This document shows positions 17,250-23,886 of a DNA stretch of 64,000 nt, piece after piece. The DNA is from Massilia niastensis DSM 21313 (GTDB taxonomy: Bacteria > Pseudomonadota > Gammaproteobacteria > Burkholderiales > Burkholderiaceae_D). The notes under the pieces are model-generated. The model was not told the DNA's origin. It made no database searches and worked only from the letters and a program-made list of their open reading frames with translations. How positions within the stretch are numbered: the stretch's first letter is position 1; each line of letters opens with the position of its first letter. Both the position numbers and the translations under genes were made by a program. The stretch is taken from contig NZ_KB908084.1 of the NCBI RefSeq assembly GCF_000382345.1, positions 1-64,000 of the forward strand, written 5' to 3'.

Positions 17250-18005
17250 ATGAATCAAGATTTCACCGGACAAGTCGTCCTGATCACCGGCGGCGGCGCC
17301 GGCATCGGCCAGGCCGCCGCGCTGCGCTTCGCCCGCGCCGGAGCGCGCGTGGTCGTGACCGGGCGCCGCGAAGCGCCGCTGCGCGAACTGGCCGCGCGCC
17401 ATGACGGCATCGACTGGCTGGTCGCCGACGCCGGCGCGCCGGAAGACGCGGCGCGCACCGTCGCCGCCGTGATCGAACGCTGGGGCAGGCTGGACGTGCT
17501 GGTCAACAATGCCGGCGCCGGCGCGATCCTGCCGCTGCCCGACGCCGACGCCGCGCGGATCCGCCGCATCTTCGATGTCAACGTGGTCGGCCCGTCGCTG
17601 CTGGCCAGCGCGGCGCTGCCGCACCTGCGCGCGACCCGCGGCGCGATCGTCAACGTATCCTCGACCTTCGGCCACAAGGCCGGCGCCATGCTGTCTCACT
17701 ATGGCGCCAGCAAGGCCGCGCTCGAGCACATGACGCGCTGCTGGGCGCTGGAGCTGGCCGCCGACGGCATTCGCGTCAACGCCATCGCGGCCGGGCCGAC
17801 CGAGACCGACTTCCTGGCCGAGCGCATGGGACTGTCGGACCAGCAGATCGCCGCCGTCAAGGAACAGGAAACGCGCAGCATCCCGCTGGGACGGCGCGGC
17901 GTGCCGGACGACGTGGCCGGGATGCTGGTGGCGCTGGCCTCGCGCGACGGCGGCTGGGTCACCGGCCAGGTGCTGGCGGTCGACGGCGGACTGAATATCG
18001 CCTGA
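17250..18005 (+). CDS. short-chain dehydrogenase/reductase
   Basis: A 251-residue classical SDR. The NAD(P) loop TGGGAGIG is at 13-20, NNAG appears as LVNNAGAGAI, and the catalytic Ser, Tyr and Lys are in VNVSSTFG and YGASKAAL. VTGRR after the second strand suggests NADP use. The C-terminal VTGQVLAVDGGLNIA is typical. The substrate is unknown. GAGGAAAGC precedes the ATG, and the gene is co-directional with the adjoining MerR regulator. Confidence 0.87.
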   Translation: MNQDFTGQVVLITGGGAGIGQAAALRFARAGARVVVTGRREAPLRELAARHDGIDWLVADAGAPEDAARTVAAVIERWGRLDVLVNNAGAGAILPLPDADAARIRRIFDVNVVGPSLLASAALPHLRATRGAIVNVSSTFGHKAGAMLSHYGASKAALEHMTRCWALELAADGIRVNAIAAGPTETDFLAERMGLSDQQIAAVKEQETRSIPLGRRGVPDDVAGMLVALASRDGGWVTGQVLAVDGGLNIA

Positions 18006-18019
18006 GTCGAGAACCTGTC

Positions 18020-19675
18020 TCAGCAGGACGCCGCGCGGATCAGCCACTGGCCGTCGGTGAACATGGCGGCGCGGTTCTTGCCCGCGTTCTTGGCCATGTA
18101 CATGGCGATGTCGGCGCGCGACAGCAGGGCGTCGGCGCTGTCGCCTTCGGCGTGGAAGGCCACGCCGATGCTGGCGCCGACCTCGGTGCGGCCGGCCACC
18201 ACCGCATAGGGCTGGGCGGCGGCGCTCAGGATCTTCTGCGCCACCTGGTCGGCGTCGATGCGGGCATTGCTCACGTGGTCGAGCATGACCACGAACTCGT
18301 CGCCCGCCAGGCGCGCGACCAGGTCGGTGCGCCGCACCGAGTGGCCCAGGCGCTGGCCGAATTCGATCAGCACGGCGTCGCCCGCCTCGTGCCCGCACAG
18401 GTCGTTGACCGCCTTGAAACCGTCCAGGTCGATGAACAGCAGCACCAGCGGACGATCGCTCTCGCGCTGCACCCCCTCGATGGCGCGCTGCAGCCTTCCC
18501 ATGAATTCATAGCGGTTCGGCAGGCGGGTGAGGAAATCGTGGGTGGCCTGGTAATGCATCTGCTCGCTCATCCGGCGCTGTTCCGACACATCGCGCAGGA
18601 AGGCGTGGAAGTAGCGCTCGCCCCGGTGCTGCATGGTGCCGACCGTGAATTCGACCAGGATTTCCTGTCCATCCTTGCGCAGCGCCGGCACTTCGACCCG
18701 TTTCGTCGCGCCCTCCTGGCCGCTGGCCAGGAACCTCGCCACGCCGTCCAGGTGGCCCTGGCGCAGGCGCTCCGGCGGCAGCAGGTCGACCATCGGCCGG
18801 CCGATCGCTTCCCGGGCCGACCAGCCGAAGGTGGTTTCGGCCTGCTTGTTCCATTCGGTGATGATGCCGTCCTGGGTCATCGCGAGGAAGGCGTCGTTGG
18901 CGTTGTCGATCAGGAGCCGGATCTTTTCTTCCTGGCTGCGCAGCCGTTCCTCGTTCTCGATCTGGGTGGTGACGTCGCGCACCGAGCAGTACAGCAGCCC
19001 GTGGCCGTCCGCGCGCGAACTCCATTCGAACCAGCGGTAGCCGCCCGCCGCGTGCCGGTAGCGGTTGCGAAAACCCGTGGAGATGCCGGCCGCGCGCGCC
19101 GCTTCGATGGCCTCGCGGGTGCGCGCGACGTCGTCGGGGTGCACCAGGTCGGAGTACGGCCGCGACGTCAGTTCCTCGGGCGCCCAGCCCAGCACCTCGG
19201 TCCAGGCCGGGTTCACCTGCAGGAAGTAACCCTGGGTGTTGGCGATGGCCAGCAGGTCGGGCGACAGCGTGAAGAAGGCTTCGCGGTCCTCGACCGCGTT
19301 CTTCTGGGCGGTGATGTCGATCACCTGCGCGATGAAGCAGTCGGGTCGGCCTTCGTCGTCGCGGCCGAGCGAGACCGTCAGCAGGCCCCAGACCGTGTGG
19401 CCGTCGCCATGGCGGTAGCGCTTTTCCAGGTTATACGATTCGATCTCGCCGGCCAGGACCTTGTTCGCCAGCCACAGGTCGCCCTCGACGTCGGCGGGGT
19501 GGGTGATGTCCTGGAAGGTCTTGCCCAGCAGTTCGCCGCGCGAATAGCCGAGGATGCGGCAGAGTGCCGGATTGACTTCGAGCCAGTTGCCATGCAGGCC
19601 TACCAGCGCCATGCCGACCGCGGAGTGGGCGAAGGCAGTGAAGAAGAAGTGGGTATTCGACGAGCGAGTTGGCAT
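18020..19675 (-). CDS. diguanylate cyclase with three PAS domains
   Basis: A 551-residue cytosolic sensor. PAS repeats lie near 10-125, 130-245 and 250-375 (VNPALCRILGYSRGELLG, VNPAWTEVLGWAPEEL, EWNKQAETTFGWSAREAIG). The GGDEF domain spans about 385-545. The active loop is AGDEF (RLAGDEFVVM), a variant often still active, and RRTD five residues upstream is the c-di-GMP inhibitory site. No EAL domain follows. It diverges across an AT-rich 240-bp region from a PilZ gene, suggesting a local producer-receiver arrangement. Confidence 0.87.
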   Translation of the reverse strand: MPTRSSNTHFFFTAFAHSAVGMALVGLHGNWLEVNPALCRILGYSRGELLGKTFQDITHPADVEGDLWLANKVLAGEIESYNLEKRYRHGDGHTVWGLLTVSLGRDDEGRPDCFIAQVIDITAQKNAVEDREAFFTLSPDLLAIANTQGYFLQVNPAWTEVLGWAPEELTSRPYSDLVHPDDVARTREAIEAARAAGISTGFRNRYRHAAGGYRWFEWSSRADGHGLLYCSVRDVTTQIENEERLRSQEEKIRLLIDNANDAFLAMTQDGIITEWNKQAETTFGWSAREAIGRPMVDLLPPERLRQGHLDGVARFLASGQEGATKRVEVPALRKDGQEILVEFTVGTMQHRGERYFHAFLRDVSEQRRMSEQMHYQATHDFLTRLPNRYEFMGRLQRAIEGVQRESDRPLVLLFIDLDGFKAVNDLCGHEAGDAVLIEFGQRLGHSVRRTDLVARLAGDEFVVMLDHVSNARIDADQVAQKILSAAAQPYAVVAGRTEVGASIGVAFHAEGDSADALLSRADIAMYMAKNAGKNRAAMFTDGQWLIRAASC

Positions 19676-19916
19676 TGGTCAACAGCAAGTGAGTTCCTGC
19701 CAGTGTAGCGCAAATATAAGTAGATGAGATATCTATTATTGCTAAATCGTCTACTGTTGGTTTTCCGCACGGCCAATTCGATACAAGACAGGCACGATGT
19801 CAATACACATATTAATGTCTATTGCTTTAGATCATTGCGTATGCGAATATCCTTGCACTGCGGCCAAGGACGGGGATGTTCTTTAGGATTTGGCGGCAAG
19901 TCAATCCGGTGATCAC
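19676..19916. promoter_or_regulatory. AT-rich divergent promoter region
   Basis: About 240 bp between the diguanylate cyclase and the PilZ gene, visibly richer in A and T than its surroundings (ATATAAGTAGATGAGATATC, CACATATTAATGTC). Several TATAAT-like stretches occur on both strands. I cannot assign a specific promoter. Confidence 0.4.
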
Positions 19917-20798
19917 ATGCCCAAATTTATTTATCTCTCCGAACAAGAGGTGCACATCGGGGCCGTGCTTCCGTGGCCGATCTATTTGCGCTCGGGAGAA
20001 TTGCTGGCGCCTGCGGGATACCTGGTGGAGAGCCAGGACATCCGCAATCGCTTGCTGGAAAAACGACCGGTGCGTGCGTCCTTGCCCGGCGACCGCAGCA
20101 TCGCCGCGACCCTCGTCGACGGCGAGGAGGCGATGGCCCGGACACAGCGTGACCCGATCACGCACCTGAAGCACAACGCCGAAGGAACGACGCTGAGCTT
20201 CAAGCTGCCGGGCGACTTCGAACAGCGCAGCGAACAGGTCGAATTCATCGGCCGCATTCCGATGCAGACCCTGATCGTTTCCGCGCCGCCGCTGAGGCTG
20301 GGGAACGGGCAGGTCTGGAACGATTTCGAAGGCTTGCCGATGGCGGTGCAGGTCATCTTCGGCCGCAACCTGTGCCTCTTCAAGACCGCGCTGATGCGCT
20401 ACGCTTCCCTGCCGAGCCCGCACATCTTCCTGCGTTACCCGCAGGATGTGGTGACCAAGCCCTTCCGCCAGGCGCTGCGGGTCGATTCCCGTATTCCGGC
20501 CGTCCTGACGGTGGAGGACGATCATACGATCCCGGCGGTGATCATCAACCTCTCCGGGAGTGGCTGCGCGATCGCCACCAATTTCGTACTGGGACAAATC
20601 GGTTCCAAGATGAAAGCTGCTTTCCGTCTCAAGATCGGTGGCCAGAATCACCTCCTGACGGTCTTGTGCGTGATTCGCAGCATCAAGGGCAAGCTGTCGC
20701 AGCAGATGCGCTACGGGATCGAATTCGATAGCGCCAACGATGCGGCGACCATGCTGTTGATCAAGTCGTTCGTCTACGAACACCTGGCCGAGCGCTGA
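19917..20798 (+). CDS. PilZ-domain protein, YcgR-like
   Basis: A 293-residue protein with an N-terminal flagellar-brake-type beta domain (about 90-190) and a C-terminal PilZ domain. The c-di-GMP site is visible as RQALR (RxxxR) in KPFRQALRVDSRIP and NLSGSGCAI ([D/N]xSxxG). The start MPKFIY is preferred over a GTG nine codons upstream. It ends 35 bp from the convergent ycgR-like gene and shares its promoter region with a diguanylate cyclase. Confidence 0.8.
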   Translation: MPKFIYLSEQEVHIGAVLPWPIYLRSGELLAPAGYLVESQDIRNRLLEKRPVRASLPGDRSIAATLVDGEEAMARTQRDPITHLKHNAEGTTLSFKLPGDFEQRSEQVEFIGRIPMQTLIVSAPPLRLGNGQVWNDFEGLPMAVQVIFGRNLCLFKTALMRYASLPSPHIFLRYPQDVVTKPFRQALRVDSRIPAVLTVEDDHTIPAVIINLSGSGCAIATNFVLGQIGSKMKAAFRLKIGGQNHLLTVLCVIRSIKGKLSQQMRYGIEFDSANDAATMLLIKSFVYEHLAER

Positions 20799-20833
20799 GA
20801 CGATGTGCCGGCGTGCGCCGGCATGCTGCCTGC

Positions 20834-21583
20834 TCAGGCCAGGCCGGCCAGGCGCGCGTTGCGCTCGCGTTCGAGCTTGGTGATGTAGCGCTGCACGCCG
20901 GCCAGGGCGCCGCGCGAGATGTCGACGAACTGGCAGCCCAGGCGGCGGTTGGTCTTGTTGTTCAGCAGCGTCATGTCCAGCGAATTGCGGACCTGCAGCG
21001 AGGTCGTGATGGGACCGATCTCGGGCAGTTCGATGCGGCAGTTTTCATAGACCTCGCCGATCGTCGTGCCGAGCTGGAGCTTGTTGTCGAGGATGGAGAT
21101 GCCGCCCACGCTGATGTCGTGCAGCGGGAACACGCCCATGCCGCCGCCGGCCGCCGGCGACACCGGGACCAGGGCGCGCACCGGGTTGCTCACCGGAGTG
21201 GGCATGCGGTAGAACTCGCGCCGCTGCAGGCGGATCAGGGTGGCGGGGATGTCGGCGCGCAGCGCGGCGCCGCCCCGGTAGCTGGTCTCGCCCAGGCCTT
21301 CGGCGGCGAACAGGATGCGGATCTTGTCGAGCGAGGTTTCGCACATCACGCGCCCGGCGGCGATGATGCGATCGTTCTGGGCGCGGTCGATCGAGCGGTC
21401 GAGCACGAAGCTGTCGCCGTCGTCGTCGACTTCGAGGATCGAGGTGACGCAGACATCGGTCTCGCCCTTGACGAGCATGCGGATCAGCTGGTTCTTCTCG
21501 CCGATCTGGCGCAGCAGGGAAACGATCTCGCGCCGCGATCCCACCTCGTAGTCGTGCCAGTTTTCCAGTTCTGCTTCATTCAT
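20834..21583 (-). CDS. ycgR: flagellar brake protein YcgR
   Basis: A 249-residue two-domain protein: YcgR N-domain (about 15-115) and PilZ domain (about 120-235). The c-di-GMP motif is RREFYR (RxxxR) followed by HDISVGGISI (DxSxxG). Bound to c-di-GMP, YcgR acts on the flagellar motor and slows swimming. It is last in the late flagellar block: its start overlaps the end of the FlhB-like gene by eight bases, so translation is likely coupled. Confidence 0.87.
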   Translation of the reverse strand: MNEAELENWHDYEVGSRREIVSLLRQIGEKNQLIRMLVKGETDVCVTSILEVDDDGDSFVLDRSIDRAQNDRIIAAGRVMCETSLDKIRILFAAEGLGETSYRGGAALRADIPATLIRLQRREFYRMPTPVSNPVRALVPVSPAAGGGMGVFPLHDISVGGISILDNKLQLGTTIGEVYENCRIELPEIGPITTSLQVRNSLDMTLLNNKTNRRLGCQFVDISRGALAGVQRYITKLERERNARLAGLA

Positions 21584-21941
21584 TGCTGTTTTCCGTTCTT
21601 GCCGCTGTATTTTTATCGAGGTGTGCGGTCGGATCGGGCGGAGCGGGCGGGACCTCTCCATGTTGTTGAGCCGACTCAATATGATATAACCATGCCAACA
21701 GTTCCGCAATCACGCGGTAGAGGGCGGGCGGAATCTCGCGGTCGAGGTCGACCTGCATCAGCAGGGCCACCAGTTCCTTCGATTCGTGCACGAAGACGCC
21801 GGCTTCCCCGGCGCGGCGCATGATCTGCTCCGCCACCAGGCCCTGGCCCTTGGCCACCACCCTGGGCGCGGCATCGTCGCCGCCATAGGCCAGCGCCACG
21901 GCGCTCTGGCGCCGCTTGCCTTCATTCCCAGGCATCGCCAT
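21576..21941 (-). CDS. FlhB-like C-terminal-domain protein
   Basis: About 121 residues matching only the cytoplasmic tail of FlhB/YscU: SAVALAYGGDDAAPRVVAKGQG through VFVHESKELVALLMQVDLDREIPPALYRVIAELLAWLYHIE. The NPTH self-cleavage motif, and the whole membrane domain, are absent; the protein starts where the cleaved FlhB fragment would. Proteins of this type occur next to fliK in several flagellar clusters and may modulate the export switch. ATGs at 21941 and 21935 are both possible. It overlaps the end of fliK and the start of ycgR. Confidence 0.8.
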   Translation of the reverse strand: MAMPGNEGKRRQSAVALAYGGDDAAPRVVAKGQGLVAEQIMRRAGEAGVFVHESKELVALLMQVDLDREIPPALYRVIAELLAWLYHIESAQQHGEVPPAPPDPTAHLDKNTAARTENSNE

Positions 21942-23061
21942 CCCTGGCGGCGCGCACGTCGAAGCTGGCCAGGCGGGTGCCGGCCGCGCCGAGCGCCTCC
22001 TCCAGCTGCGGCGCGTGGCGGCGCAGCTGGCTCGCGCTGGCGTGGCTGCCGGTCGATAAGCGCAGCTGGAGGGTGTCGCCGGCCAGGCTGATGTTCGCCT
22101 CGAGTTCGCCCAGTGCCGGGAAGCGCAGGCGCAGGCGGCTGAGCCAGGCGGGCTGGCCGTCTTCCTGCTTCGTGTCGCCGCCGGCCTCGCGCTGCACATC
22201 CCATTCCATCGGCTGGCCCGGCCACAGCTGGCCCTGCCACGTCAGCTGGGCCTGTTCCTGGGTGGCCAGCTGCAGGCTGATGAACTGTGCGGTGGCGGGG
22301 TCCAGGGCCACCGGCCGCGCGCCTTCGCGCGCCGCCTGCTGCTGCGGCTCGGCCGCCAGCTCGGCCAGCGGGCGTCCGCCCTGGGCCCATTCGGCCACAT
22401 GCGATTCGTAGAACAAGCCGCTCTTGACAAGTGTTTGCTGGAGCCCGGCCGCGATCGCGCCGGCATCCGCGCCGGGCGCGCCGACCACGGGCGCGCGGCC
22501 GACCAGGGAGCCCAGGGGGGCATCCGCCTTCAGGGCGGCGGCGAGCACGCCGCCGATCGCCTTGCCGGCAGGGCTGAGGGTGGTGTGCCGGGCTTCGGCC
22601 CCGGCCAGCAGGACCCCGGCGCCCGCCGCCGCGCTCTGCGCCAGCAGCGCCTGCGCGCGTCCGGCCGCCCCGAGCTGCTGCGCCGACCCGCCTTCGCGGT
22701 AGGCGAGGGGCGCCTTGCCGGGATCGGCGCCGTCCGGCAGCGGCGGGCCGGCTTCGCTGAAGGCGGGAGTGGCCTGGCCGCCGACCTGGAAGGTGGCGCG
22801 CGGCTGCAGCGACACCAGGGTCAGGGGCACGTCGGCGCCGACCTGGGCGCCCGGGGGCAGCTGCATGCGGGCCGCGATGTCGGCGACCTTGACGACGAAG
22901 CTGCCGTCGGTGAGGCGGGCCAGCACCTGGCCGTGGACCGCCTTGCCGAGCAGGGGCGCGAGCGCGCGCTGGAAGGCCTGCTGGCGCGGGTCGGCGAGCT
23001 GCTCGGCCCCCTGGAACGGCGCGGCGCGCGTGACGGCTGATACGAGCTCGCGCGGCAGCAT
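21922..23061 (-). CDS. fliK: flagellar hook-length control protein FliK
   Basis: A 379-residue protein, rich in Ala, Gln and Pro in the first two thirds as expected of a molecular ruler. The conserved C-terminal export-switch domain is visible: RLRLRFPALGELEANISLAGDTLQLRLSTGSHASASQLRRHAPQLEEALGAAG. It sits between fliT and the flhB-like gene in the flagellar block and overlaps the latter. Confidence 0.87.
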   Translation of the reverse strand: MLPRELVSAVTRAAPFQGAEQLADPRQQAFQRALAPLLGKAVHGQVLARLTDGSFVVKVADIAARMQLPPGAQVGADVPLTLVSLQPRATFQVGGQATPAFSEAGPPLPDGADPGKAPLAYREGGSAQQLGAAGRAQALLAQSAAAGAGVLLAGAEARHTTLSPAGKAIGGVLAAALKADAPLGSLVGRAPVVGAPGADAGAIAAGLQQTLVKSGLFYESHVAEWAQGGRPLAELAAEPQQQAAREGARPVALDPATAQFISLQLATQEQAQLTWQGQLWPGQPMEWDVQREAGGDTKQEDGQPAWLSRLRLRFPALGELEANISLAGDTLQLRLSTGSHASASQLRRHAPQLEEALGAAGTRLASFDVRAARDGDAWE

Positions 23062-23079
23062 GGGTCAGCCCGGTCCGGG

Positions 23080-23412
23080 CTAGACGCCGTAGGCGCGCGC
23101 GACGCGGCGTTCGGTCGTGGTGTTGCTGATCAGGGCCGACAGGCGCGCCATCCACGGCGTGGTCAGGTCGCGGATCTGGCGATCGGCGTCGAGCATGCGG
23201 CGGATCGCGTTGACCTTGCGCAGGCGCTCCTGGCCGGCGAGCGGCTGGGCGTCTTCGTTTTCCTTCAGGCGGCGCACGCAGTCGGCGCAGGCCTGTTCCA
23301 GCTCGACCATGCGATCCCAGTCGTTGGCGGTGGCGGCGTCGAGCATCTGGTCGGTGATCCCGACCATGGTCTCATATACGGAAACAACTTCCTGTCCGGT
23401 CATCTTCATCAT
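23080..23412 (-). CDS. fliT: flagellar protein FliT
   Basis: A 110-residue helical protein in the expected position after fliS, with a 4-bp overlap (ATGA) at its start. FliT is the export chaperone of FliD and in enterobacteria also inhibits FlhDC. Similarity lies in the N-terminal helix (VVSVYETMVGITDQMLDAATANDWDRMVELE) and the conserved LLDADRQIRDL-like stretch. The assignment rests partly on position. Confidence 0.8.
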   Translation of the reverse strand: MMKMTGQEVVSVYETMVGITDQMLDAATANDWDRMVELEQACADCVRRLKENEDAQPLAGQERLRKVNAIRRMLDADRQIRDLTTPWMARLSALISNTTTERRVARAYGV

Positions 23413-23864
23413 GCGTTCACCAGGGTCGGGGTCTTCGGCATCGCCGGGGCGGCTTGGGGAACCGGCTGCCCGGACTTCTCGCCGATGCTGAGCCAGGCTT
23501 CGCGCAGGTCCGACAGCAGGCCATGGACTTCCTCGATGCCCGCGACATCGTTCTTGATGTTCGCCTGCAGCAGGCGGCGGCTCATGTAGTCGTACAGGGC
23601 GTCGAGGTTGTGGGCGATGTCGCCGCCCGCATTCTTGTCGAGCGAGGCGCGCAGGCCGTTGTCGATGATCGTGATCGCCTTCGAGATCGCGGCGCCCTTG
23701 GCGGCCACGTTGCTCGACTTCATATTGCTGATCGCGCTCAGCAGCGCGACCATCGCGCCGTCGTACAGCATGATGATCAGTTTATGGGGCGAAGCGGCCG
23801 CGACGCCGGTTTCGAGACCGACATTCGCATAGGCGTTGACGCCGCGTTTCATGCTTCCGAACAT
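23409..23864 (-). CDS. fliS: flagellin export chaperone FliS
   Basis: A 151-residue protein. YANVGLETGVAAASPHKLIIMLYDGAMVAL is the FliS N-terminal signature (the ASPHKLI...LYDGA motif), and DALYDYMSRRLLQANIKND follows. It binds the C-terminus of flagellin and prevents premature polymerisation. The start MFGSMKRGV is preferred over an upstream one in a nonconserved stretch. It lies 22 bp after fliD. Confidence 0.92.
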   Translation of the reverse strand: MFGSMKRGVNAYANVGLETGVAAASPHKLIIMLYDGAMVALLSAISNMKSSNVAAKGAAISKAITIIDNGLRASLDKNAGGDIAHNLDALYDYMSRRLLQANIKNDVAGIEEVHGLLSDLREAWLSIGEKSGQPVPQAAPAMPKTPTLVNA

Positions 23865-23886
23865 GGTGTTCTCCAGTATTGCTAGA

